From NCBI GenBank assembly GCA_902826155.1, contig CADEDU010000137.1, positions 1 to 11,710 on the forward strand: 11,710 nucleotides of DNA, written 5' to 3'. The translations under genes were made by a program, and so were the position numbers. Positions 5,783-11,534 of this stretch are shown piece after piece. Position 1 is the first letter of the stretch. The number at the start of each line of letters is the position of its first letter. The notes beneath the pieces are model-generated. The model searched no databases. It was not told the DNA's origin and saw only the letters and a program-made list of their open reading frames with translations. Source of the stretch: an uncultured beta proteobacterium. Lineage in GTDB: Bacteria > Pseudomonadota > Gammaproteobacteria > Burkholderiales > SG8-39.

Positions 5783-6202
5783 ATGACTTACCCAACCGTC
5801 CTTGCTCCGGATCTCGTGGGCTCCTATGACGCCGTAGCGAAAGCTGGTGGGGGCTACGTCTGGGATGAGGTGCTTGAGTATCGAGTATGGTGTCACCCAG
5901 AACATGGTGCGCCCGATGAGGCAGACGGCAACGACTACTTTTATGTGTTCGCAACTTATGAGGAGGCTTTGGAGTTTTCACGCTCCAACAAAGGTGCCGA
6001 CGAACCACTCGCTCTGGTACTTCAACGCGAGTACATTGACGAGCCCAGTCCTGGGGAATATGTGCACGTTCGGGAGGAGCGCATCACCGAGTGGCCGGTC
6101 GTCTTCTTGAATCGCCCTCGTCGCACTGAGCGAACTATCCCGGATTTCATGGCCCCGAATGCGCCGCCGAACCGCCTTGCCATATTGCGAGGGCAAGAGT
6201 GA
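5783..6202 (+). CDS. Conserved cassette protein of unknown function
   Basis: A 139-residue acidic soluble protein opening MTYPTVLAPDLVGSYD, with blocks GGGYVWDEVLEYRVWCHPE, DYFYVFATYEEALEFS and LVLQREYIDEPSPGEYVHV. I recognise the overall pattern as a protein often found as an integron cassette and sometimes mislabelled as an acetyltransferase, but no GNAT motif is present. The many Trp, Tyr and acidic residues suggest a small globular domain. ATG 5783 comes 16 nt after the core box, without a strong ribosome-binding site. The stop TGA at 6200 lies about 25 nt before the degenerate attC. No role can be assigned. Confidence 0.85.
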   Translation: MTYPTVLAPDLVGSYDAVAKAGGGYVWDEVLEYRVWCHPEHGAPDEADGNDYFYVFATYEEALEFSRSNKGADEPLALVLQREYIDEPSPGEYVHVREERITEWPVVFLNRPRRTERTIPDFMAPNAPPNRLAILRGQE

Positions 6203-6224
6203 AACCTGGCCAGTCCACAAGAGC

Positions 6225-6323
6225 GCCGAACAACCCCCGCGTGAACCAACCGGCCCACCAGCGTTCCTGGTGGGTACCCGTCGCGCCGCGCGCGCTGGCC
6301 GCCGGTTACGCGGATCTTTAGGC
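6225..6323 (+). repeat. Degenerate attC site after cassette 11
   Basis: A tentative site with R'' as GCCGAAC (6225-6231) and R' as TTTAGGC (6317-6323), where the conserved first G is lost. The arms CGCGTGAACCAACCGGC and GCCGCCGGTTACGCG pair with an internal bulge. The inner hairpin CCACCAGCG/CGTTCCTGGTGG has a perfect CCACCAG stem. Loss of the core G should impair recombination. Confidence 0.55.
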
Positions 6324-6400
6324 GTCACAACTCAACCATGCAGGAAGGCAGCGACGCCTAACAGGTCGTGCAACCGGACATGCAGCGGCGGGCGGCGTAA
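6318..6400 (+). mobile_element. Tiny ORF-less cassette remnant with a truncated attC
   Basis: TTAGGCGTC (6318-6326) and GACGCCTAAC (6353-6362) are exact complements, the same signature that marks both ends of other cassettes here, with only 26 bases between them. After R'' a typical left arm follows (AGGTCGTGCAACCGGACATG, then CAGCGGCGGGCGGCG), but no matching right arm or GTTRRRY exists before the next gene. It looks like a cassette that lost its gene and half its attC. Confidence 0.5.
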
Positions 6401-6444
6401 GGCCCCACGAGCGCTGTCCCCTAGAGTCCACCCGAGTAGAACCA

Positions 6445-6894
6445 ATGCCAAGCACAAAGGCACCCGCTGAGAAGTCAAAGCCTTCCCCGAAAAAGGTTCG
6501 CTCCGCGGACGCAGACAAGCATCCAGCGCAACTCATCGAAGCAAGGATTCAAGAGCTCGGTGACTGGCGGGGTCAACTCCTGAGCCGCTTGCGTGAACTG
6601 ATTCGGTCAGCCGATCCAGAGATCACTGAAGAGTGGAAGTGGAATGTTCCAGTGTGGTCTTGCAGCGGGATCATCTGCACAGGAGAGGCGTACAAGAAGG
6701 CAGTGAAGCTCACCTTCGCCAAAGGCGCTGCTCTTCCTGACCCGGCCAAGCTGTTCAACTCAAGCCTGGAGGGCAATGTTCGGCGAGCCATCGACTTCCC
6801 AGAGGGCTGTGCTGTAAACGCTCCCGCACTCCAAGCTCTTGTCAAAGCAGCTGCATCTTTGAACCGCCTGCCCGCGCAGCGTAAAGCACCGTAG
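6445..6894 (+). CDS. DUF1801 (YdhG-like) protein, C-terminus altered by an IS remnant
   Basis: A 149-residue protein of the DUF1801 family, whose biochemical role is unknown. A lysine-rich disordered tail (residues 1-27) is followed by the domain: LRELIRSADPEITEEWKWNVPVW (50-71), the SGIICTGEAYKKAVKLTF strand pair, GAALPDPAKLF (95-104), NVRRAIDF and a last helix ALQALVKAAASLN. The final residues RLPAQRKAP and the stop lie in DNA whose minus strand encodes the FTLRG end of an IS1182-like transposase, so the native 3' end was probably replaced. The domain itself looks complete. The start ATG 6445 has no clear ribosome-binding site, and upstream there is only an attC half-arm. A complete attC for this gene is missing. 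Confidence 0.85.
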   Translation: MPSTKAPAEKSKPSPKKVRSADADKHPAQLIEARIQELGDWRGQLLSRLRELIRSADPEITEEWKWNVPVWSCSGIICTGEAYKKAVKLTFAKGAALPDPAKLFNSSLEGNVRRAIDFPEGCAVNAPALQALVKAAASLNRLPAQRKAP

Positions 6895-7050
6895 CCCTTT
6901 GTTCTTCAAATTGCCGAACATCGGCTCGACGATGCCCAGGCGCCGGCTGTACGGGAACCGATCCCGCTCGGCAAAGCGCGGATCGCGCTTTCGATGGTGG
7001 AGAAGTGCGGAGCCATGCCACACGCCAGGGCGATGAACACCCCATTGGTC
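6868..7050 (-). pseudogene. IS1182-like transposase remnant with internal deletions
   Basis: Read on the minus strand, successive pieces match different parts of IS1182-type DDE transposases in the right order. They are GVFIALACGMAPHFSTI of the N-terminal domain (about 6994-7044), RKRDPRFAERDR of the middle (another frame), and PYSRRLGIVEPMFGNL..KGL plus FTLRG of the C-terminus (6871-6956). The last contains the conserved Glu region (VEP.FGN). The pieces are in different frames and about 300 residues are missing, so this is a dead remnant. It overlaps the last codons of the DUF1801 gene and probably removed that cassette's attC left arm. Family assignment is from remembered consensus patterns. 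Confidence 0.6.
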
Positions 7051-7087
7051 GACAGAGCCAGCCCATCGTACGTTTTTCGACAGGCTC

Positions 7088-7094
7088 GTTAGGC
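7088..7094 (+). repeat. attC core (R' half only) before cassette 13
   Basis: GTTAGGC at 7088-7094 is followed by the start of the next cassette (TTAGGCCGC). Its complement is found, with one mismatch, at that cassette's R'' (GCGGCATAAC, 7466). No left arm or R'' is visible upstream; IS-derived sequence occupies its place. Confidence 0.7.
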
Positions 7095-7099
7095 CGCTC

Positions 7100-7474
7100 A
7101 TGATAAGGATGCGGGAGCTGCCAAGCGTTTTCGCTGCGCTACGCCCACTGCTCACGCCGTATGCTCCTGGCTTCACGGTAGTGCGCGACACTACGGGTTC
7201 ATTCTCGTTGGATACAAAGCACGTCATGCCCAATAGGAAGCAGCTGTTCTTCGGTGCCGTCGAAATCAACAAGTCCTATGTGTCGTTCCACCTGATGCCC
7301 GTGTACGTTTTTCCGGAGCTGCTTGCATCAGTCAGCCCAGCGCTTCGCACGCGCCTGAAGGGCAAGTCGTGCTTCACCTTCACGCGCGTCGATCCCTCGC
7401 TACTGAAGGAGCTCGCAGCCTTGGTTGCCGCGGGGTACGCACGCTATGTCCAGGCCGGGTATGCCGCGGCATAA
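7100..7474 (+). CDS. Conserved hypothetical protein, possibly DUF1801-related
   Basis: A 124-residue soluble protein. Recognisable blocks are LRPLLTPYAPGFTVV, KQLFFGAVEINKSYVSFHLMPVY (residues about 47-69), LLASVSPALRTRLKGKSCFTF and LLKELAALVAAGY. The beta-rich centre with FHLMPVY and the closing KGKSCFTF strand recall a family of small bacterial proteins annotated as hypothetical, and the layout is similar to the DUF1801 product just upstream. This is an impression, not a demonstrated relationship. The start may be ATG 7100 or ATG 7109 (Met4); neither has a strong ribosome-binding site. The TAA stop lies within R''. It is cassette cargo with an intact 5' core but a truncated attC. Confidence 0.82.
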   Translation: MIRMRELPSVFAALRPLLTPYAPGFTVVRDTTGSFSLDTKHVMPNRKQLFFGAVEINKSYVSFHLMPVYVFPELLASVSPALRTRLKGKSCFTFTRVDPSLLKELAALVAAGYARYVQAGYAAA

Positions 7475-7484
7475 CCCTTCGCTA
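7466..7484 (+). repeat. Truncated attC (R'' and first 8 bases only)
   Basis: GCGGCATAAC followed by CCTTCGCT matches the left arm of the array's standard attC, then similarity stops abruptly at about 7484. No R' core follows before the next gene, so the two cassettes are fused here. Confidence 0.65.
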
Positions 7485-7608
7485 GCCGTCACGGAACTGG
7501 GCCCTCGAAGTCGACCAGCAATCATCAGACGGTGGGGTTCATTTCGGCCGTTCATTGCGAGTACATTGAACTTCCTCAGCACCAGATGCGAATCCAAGGA
7601 GACGATTC
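7485..7608 (+). promoter_or_regulatory. Leader of the ABM-domain gene with a strong ribosome-binding site
   Basis: 124 bases without an ORF lie between the truncated attC and the next gene. AAGGAG at 7596-7601 lies 7 nt before ATG 7609, the best ribosome-binding site among the cassette genes, which fits a gene that brings its own expression signals. I do not see a clear sigma-70 promoter. Confidence 0.5.
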
Positions 7609-7980
7609 ATGCTGCAACTCAAGCCCCTTGACACAGCTGTTCCGATCTTTCAGCAGCTTAACGCGGAGCAGTCACCGGTCGTCTTGGTGAATGTCTTCAA
7701 CGTCGCGGAAGCCGACATTCCAGCATTGCTCGCAGCCTGGGCGGCGGATGCAAACTGGATGAAGCAGCAGCCCGGTTACATCTCAACTCAATTGCATCGC
7801 GGTATCGCGGGCAGCACGGTGTTCCTGAACTACGCAATCTGGGAGTCTGTCGCCCACTTTCGAGCGGCGTTTAGTCATCCCAACTTCAAGAGCGCCCTGG
7901 AGCAATATCCGTCCTCGGCAGTCGCATCTCCTCACCTCTTCGAACGACTTACGATCCCGAACCTATGCGTCGGTCCGTAG
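7609..7980 (+). CDS. Antibiotic biosynthesis monooxygenase (ABM) domain protein
   Basis: A 123-residue protein with one ABM domain (dimeric alpha/beta-barrel, ferredoxin-like). Residues 24-33 form the first strand VVLVNVFNVA, followed by helix IPALLAAWAADANWMK. PGYISTQLHRG (56-66) is the conserved PG-turn and second strand, and VFLNYAIWESVAHFRAAF (71-88) is the hallmark NYAxWES-AxF motif of the family. Members are cofactor-free monooxygenases, haem oxygenases or sensors; substrate and activity cannot be inferred. AAGGAG lies 7 nt before the ATG. The TAG stop is part of a 17-bp perfect palindrome (7977-7993) that overlaps R'' of its attC. It is the last gene of the array. Confidence 0.9.
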   Translation: MLQLKPLDTAVPIFQQLNAEQSPVVLVNVFNVAEADIPALLAAWAADANWMKQQPGYISTQLHRGIAGSTVFLNYAIWESVAHFRAAFSHPNFKSALEQYPSSAVASPHLFERLTIPNLCVGP

Positions 7981-7987
7981 GCCCGCG

Positions 7988-8064
7988 GCCTACCGTTCGT
8001 GGCACTTGAGATTCGCCAACCCGCTTCGCCACCTGCGGCCTGCAGGTGAACGCAAACGCCCGAG
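7988..8064 (+). repeat. Last attC site (77 bp), R' core lost
   Basis: R'' is GCCTACC (7988-7994). The arms are diverged versions of the array type: GTTCGTGGCACTTGAG on the left, GCAGGTGAACGCAAACG on the right. After the conserved AAACG (ending 8058), where GTTRRRY would continue, the sequence reads CCCGAG and runs into IS-derived DNA. This marks the right border of the array. Confidence 0.78.
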
Positions 8065-8214
8065 TCGATTTGCGCGTGCATCTCGGGCTGTATTTCTGCT
8101 GGGCGCCGCGCTTCAGTCCTGGAAGATCATCACCTGTCGCGTCGGTGTCGTGTCGGGCTTGCGCAGGCAGCGCCGGCGCTGATCGCAAGGCAGGCACGTG
8201 CGTTTGGTACCGCA
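8059..8214 (-). pseudogene. IS1182-like transposase fragment (middle region)
   Basis: On the minus strand, 8116-8214 encodes CGTKRTCLPCDQRRRCLRK followed by PDTTPTRQVMIFQD. This matches the cysteine-rich insertion of IS1182-type transposases (C-x2-C, CLR, TxTRQV). It stops at 8113-8115, but frameshifted continuations read LKRGAQQKYSPR and MHAQIDS down to about 8062, again in family order. It is therefore a frameshifted fragment without ends. This is the part missing from the remnant at 6868-7050, so both may derive from related copies. Confidence 0.55.
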
Positions 8215-8260
8215 AGATTCGGGTGTGTCGCGTCCCGGAATGCACCGCCGGGAGTCGGCC

Positions 8261-8290
8261 TTGACGATTCTCTGGCAAATCGCCGAGCAT
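8261..8290 (+). promoter_or_regulatory. Weak candidate sigma-70 promoter of the TIR operon
   Basis: TTGACG (8261-8266) is a good -35 box. With an 18-nt spacer the -10 would be GAGCAT (8285-8290), a poor match. It lies directly before ATG 8298, leaving almost no leader, so the true promoter may be elsewhere in 8215-8297. Confidence 0.22.
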
Positions 8291-8297
8291 CCACGCC

Positions 8298-9044
8298 ATG
8301 GAAGCTGACGCTGATACCGCGCCGATCGGCACAAGCCGACTCAGCCCACCCGTTCGCGGCAATACCACTGCCGACCTGTTGTCGGGGTCGGCGCTGGGGT
8401 TGCTGTTGGGCGTCATCGTGGGCTTGGCCACGTCGCCGGTCGTCGGGATCGTGGTGGGTGGCTTGGTGTCGCTGCTGGCGGTTTTCCTCGGCCTCGAGAG
8501 CCGTGGCGATACGAAGCTCGCCATCCTGGCCAAGGTGCAGGTCAATGGTCCTCGCATCGGTGCCTTCGGCGCGGCCGCAGTTTGCGGCGTGCTGCTGGGC
8601 CAGTACGTGCGCATCAACAACCCGCTGGTTGAACCGCCCGCGCGCCATCTGCAGCGCTGGACCGAAGCCTTTCCGGGCAACCCGGTGCTTGCCACGCAGA
8701 TGATGCTGAAGGAGCGGCTGGGCATCACGCCAATTGCAGTCAGGTACGACGGCGCGGCGCCTGACCAGGCGGTGACCGCGGATGCGGGCCCGGTGCCGAT
8801 CCGCCCCGGCCTGATGTCGGGCGAAGCGCTCAAAGCCCTGTGCGGCGACCTGGCGCCCGAGCGCTACAACAACAACGTCGACACCCTGCTCAGGCGCTAC
8901 GCCAACGAAGGTGGTGCCTATGCCGCGGCCGCGCGCAGGGTGGCCGAGCTGCCACCGGCACAACAGGGGCCGGCCCTCGCCGGGGCGCACGCGCTGCAGT
9001 GCGAACTCGAAGCGGCGCAGGCCGCGAAGAAGGTCTCGAAGTGA
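8298..9044 (+). CDS. Membrane-anchored protein, first gene of the protease-TIR operon
   Basis: A 248-residue protein of unknown family. After a polar N-terminus, two adjacent glycine- and valine-rich membrane helices (about 28-46 and 47-67) form a hairpin. A short basic loop and a third helix (about 86-103) follow. The remaining ~145 residues are soluble, with helices and two cysteines (C182 in LCGDL, C235 in LQCELE) that could form a disulfide if the domain is periplasmic. With three helices the C-terminal domain would face the side opposite the N-terminus, plausibly the periplasm where the protease is exported. The stop TGA overlaps the GTG start of the protease gene (GTGA), indicating coupled translation. 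GC and codon use are clearly higher in GC than in the cassettes. A regulatory or anchoring role for the protease is inference from context. Confidence 0.85.
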   Translation: MEADADTAPIGTSRLSPPVRGNTTADLLSGSALGLLLGVIVGLATSPVVGIVVGGLVSLLAVFLGLESRGDTKLAILAKVQVNGPRIGAFGAAAVCGVLLGQYVRINNPLVEPPARHLQRWTEAFPGNPVLATQMMLKERLGITPIAVRYDGAAPDQAVTADAGPVPIRPGLMSGEALKALCGDLAPERYNNNVDTLLRRYANEGGAYAAAARRVAELPPAQQGPALAGAHALQCELEAAQAAKKVSK

Positions 9045-10531
9045 ACGCGCGGCGCGGCGCCTTGGGGCGGGCACGGCCGATGCTGCTGGCTTGCATCGTT
9101 GCCGGTATGTTCGGGCCGGTTCTTGCCTGGGCGCAAGCCGACCGCAGTCACTACCGTTCGGTGCTCAAGGTTTCCTGCGACCTGCCCAACGGCCGCACGA
9201 TGAAGTCGACCGGCTTTGTCTGGCGCGACTCGCGGACCGTGGTCACCACCCTGCACGGCGTGGCGGGCTGCAGCAAGATCATCGTCTATAGCGAGGCCCT
9301 GAACGAGGACTCGCGCCTGGCGACGGTCGAGCGCGCGAACCTCGAGGCTGACCTCGCGTTGCTGAAGCTCGACAAACCCTTCGACCTGCCGCCGCTGGCG
9401 CACGCGACCGCGGAGCCTGCGGTGCGCGGCGAGCATTTCACGATGCTCGGCTACCCGCGCCAGACCGTGCGGCTGTCGGCCTATCAGCTCGAGTTCATCG
9501 AGGGCATGACCGGTGTCACGATCACGCTGAACGACGCCTACGGCTCAGTGGATGGCCAGCGCGAGCTGTTCAGGGGTGTCGACTTCCCGAAGTCGAGCGC
9601 GGCGGTCTTCAGAGTCAAGACCCAGATTGCGTCGGGGCAGTCCGGAGCGCCGATCATCGATTCGCGCGGGCGCGTGGTCGCGATCGTCGACGGCGGTCTG
9701 CTCGGCGGCGCGCTGCCGCTGAACTGGAGTATCGCGGCGCACCGGTACCTTCCCGGTCTGAGCAATGCGACCGATCCGATACCCACGCGGCCCTCGCAAT
9801 GGACCGCGCTGATGAGTTCGCTGACGCCGGCCGGACCCGCGAAGGCGGTGGCCTTGCCCGAACGTGCCCAGGCCGGCCGGCCGGCCGCAGACAGGGCCCT
9901 TGTCCGGGTACGTAGCATGACGCTCGACCAGCTCGAAGCCATCGTGCGCGAGAAGGAGAAGAAGAACCCTGGCAGCGGACGGGAAGAGAGCTTCCAGTAC
10001 ATCCGCAGCGAGATCGGCGCGGCCGAGGCGAAGCGTCTGACCTTCGATGTATTCGAGGATCCGCTGACCGGTGCAACGATCGGGGTGCCGTCGCGCGTCG
10101 AGTTGCGTTGGAACCCTCAGCTGCGCGCGCTGGACGCGGTGAGCGCCAGCGGCAAGGTTCGCGTGATCATCGGCGTGCAGGAGAGCGCGTCGTTCGACGA
10201 GGCGATGACGGCCGGCAGCAAGGCCTTCGTCGGCAAGGTCATGAGCCTCGCGACCTGGAAGTCCCCGGCACCCGACACGGCGACCTTCACACACTTCGAC
10301 AGGCGCATGCAGCACGCCAACCGTGCGAACTTCTTCGATGGTGCGGACCGTGTCACGCGCGCGCCGATTTCGGTCAACCTATCGCTCACGGCGTCCGGCC
10401 GCCAGCTGCTGGGTTACGCGATCTTCGGCCCGAAACCGTTCCCTGGCCCGGATCTTCCCCCGCAGGACTTTGCGCTGTACTTCATGATGCAGCTCGGCGC
10501 GCAGCACCTGTCCGGGTTCGCGCGGCAGTAA
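9041..10531 (+). CDS. Exported trypsin-like (S1) serine protease with unknown C-terminal domain
   Basis: A 496-residue protein. GTG 9041 is chosen because it overlaps the upstream stop (GTGA), has AAGAAGG at 9027-9033 and begins a normal signal peptide; the open frame to 8840 lies over the previous gene and is arginine-rich nonsense. ATG 9080 is a second option. The signal peptide (about 1-33) has hydrophobic core MLLACIVAGMFGPVLAW and an AQA cleavage site. The S1 protease domain (about 40-235) keeps the full triad: H72 in TTLHGV, D104 in EADLALLK and S201 in SGQSGAP. C46 and C77 may pair. The C-terminal half (about 290-496) begins with a charged helix (IVREKEKKNPGSG) and is followed by an alpha/beta domain I do not recognise (FDVFEDPLTGATIGVP). 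Export implies a periplasmic target. Confidence 0.9.
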   Translation: MNARRGALGRARPMLLACIVAGMFGPVLAWAQADRSHYRSVLKVSCDLPNGRTMKSTGFVWRDSRTVVTTLHGVAGCSKIIVYSEALNEDSRLATVERANLEADLALLKLDKPFDLPPLAHATAEPAVRGEHFTMLGYPRQTVRLSAYQLEFIEGMTGVTITLNDAYGSVDGQRELFRGVDFPKSSAAVFRVKTQIASGQSGAPIIDSRGRVVAIVDGGLLGGALPLNWSIAAHRYLPGLSNATDPIPTRPSQWTALMSSLTPAGPAKAVALPERAQAGRPAADRALVRVRSMTLDQLEAIVREKEKKNPGSGREESFQYIRSEIGAAEAKRLTFDVFEDPLTGATIGVPSRVELRWNPQLRALDAVSASGKVRVIIGVQESASFDEAMTAGSKAFVGKVMSLATWKSPAPDTATFTHFDRRMQHANRANFFDGADRVTRAPISVNLSLTASGRQLLGYAIFGPKPFPGPDLPPQDFALYFMMQLGAQHLSGFARQ

Positions 10532-10544
10532 AGGGGATTACGCC

Positions 10545-11534
10545 GTGGCGGACGCGCGCCCGCAGGTCTACTTCTCCTACAAGTGGGGCGGTGAGAGCGA
10601 GCGCATCGTCGACCAGATCGCCGCCGCGCTCACGGAGGCAGGCATCGCCTTCGTGCGCGACAAGGTGGACCTCGGCTACAAGGGACGCATCAGCGAGTTC
10701 ATGAAGGAGATCGGTCGCGGCGGCGCGGTCGTGGTGGTGATCTGCGACCGCTACCTGAGGTCGCCGAACACGATGTTCGAGCTGGTCCAGATCGGCAAGA
10801 GCCGCGATGTGCACGACCGCATCTTCCCGGTGGTGCTGTCCGACGCCGGGATCTACGACGCGGTGCTGCGGCTCGGGTACGTGAAGTTCTGGGAGGACAA
10901 GAAGCGCGCGCTCTCCGATGCGATGCGCGGGGTGGACCTGGCCAATCTGCAGGGCATCACCGACGACCTGAACCTCTACGACGAGATCCGCGACGAGATC
11001 GCCGGCCTGACAGCGCTGCTGAAGGACATGAACACGCTGACGCCGCAGATGCATCAGGACTCGAACTTTGCAAGCCTCATTGACAGCTTGCGGCAGCGGC
11101 TGGGCGTGCCGTCGCAAGCTGCGCGGGCGCCGAAACCCGAGCCCGTACCGCAGGTAGCGCTCGATCTGGCCCGCGACCTCGAGACGATGATGAGAGACGC
11201 GCAGGCCGAGGGCCTGATGGTCCACCTGACGACCGCCGAAGACCGCATCGACTTGGCCTGCGTAGCGACCTGCGTCGATGGCTCGTTGCGCTGTGCACTG
11301 GCGTCCGATGGTCAACTGCCGTCCAAGCTGCGCACTTCGGCCGGTGCCCGCCTGGCACTGGTGGCCGAGCACGGATTCACGGCGCCGGGTGCCGAAGGGG
11401 GCGAGTTCACGCTGCAGACTGAACCGGCGAATCGCGAGGTGGTCGCGGCATTCGCACGTCAACTGGCCGGTGCGCTGATGATGGTCTACCGCGTGGACGC
11501 TGACCGGCTCGGATGGCGGTTGCTACCGGATTGA
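10545..11534 (+). CDS. TIR-domain protein with a TY-Chap-like C-terminal domain
   Basis: A 329-residue soluble protein. GTG 10545 has AGGGGA at 10532-10537, 7 nt upstream, and lies 13 nt after the protease stop. Residues 6 to about 150 are a TIR domain: VYFSYKWG (box 1), ALTEAGIAFVRDK, GRISEFMKEIGRGGAVVVVICDRYL, then SPNTMFELVQI, where E79 fits the catalytic glutamate of NAD-cleaving TIRs, and RIFPVVL. A helical linker and a proline-rich stretch (about 193-203) precede a C-terminal domain (about 204-329) with LPSKLR, HGFTAPG and AAFARQLAGALMMVYRV. This pattern recalls TY-Chap domains, chaperone-like modules of bacterial conflict systems, by memory only. It probably acts in the cytoplasm by cleaving NAD+ or as a signalling adaptor. 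The trigger is unknown. Confidence 0.9.
   Translation: MADARPQVYFSYKWGGESERIVDQIAAALTEAGIAFVRDKVDLGYKGRISEFMKEIGRGGAVVVVICDRYLRSPNTMFELVQIGKSRDVHDRIFPVVLSDAGIYDAVLRLGYVKFWEDKKRALSDAMRGVDLANLQGITDDLNLYDEIRDEIAGLTALLKDMNTLTPQMHQDSNFASLIDSLRQRLGVPSQAARAPKPEPVPQVALDLARDLETMMRDAQAEGLMVHLTTAEDRIDLACVATCVDGSLRCALASDGQLPSKLRTSAGARLALVAEHGFTAPGAEGGEFTLQTEPANREVVAAFARQLAGALMMVYRVDADRLGWRLLPD

Larger units (their letters stand above)
52..8058 (+). mobile_element. Integron gene-cassette array (distal part)
   Basis: This is a run of about 14 cassettes separated by imperfect palindromes that begin with RYYYAAC-like and end with GTTRRRY-like boxes. Six attC sites are 77-78 bp. Five of them share a left arm close to CCTAACCCTTCGCTGCACC (1128, 2130, 4516, 5690 and, diverged, 7988), and three share the right arm GGTGAGCTCAAACG. 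All recognisable genes are on the + strand, one per cassette. No integrase gene or attI is present, so the platform lies to the left. The right end is degraded, with truncated attC sites and insertion-sequence remnants from about 6225 onwards. Confidence 0.93.

Noticed and set aside
7977..7993. A perfect 17-bp palindrome at the stop of the ABM gene, as a terminator or operator.
   Set aside because: It has no T-run and consists of the stop codon region and R'', so it is more likely an accident of the attC boundary.
8840..9040. Upstream extension of the protease reading frame.
   Set aside because: It lies over the membrane-protein gene and translates to arginine- and alanine-rich sequence; GTG 9041 with signal peptide and GTGA overlap is far better.
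10482..11462. Long minus-strand frame opposite the TIR gene, and similar ones opposite the protease (9545-10315) and membrane gene (8130-9074).
   Set aside because: These are typical antisense shadows of GC-rich genes, rich in Arg, His and Gln, with no recognisable domain.
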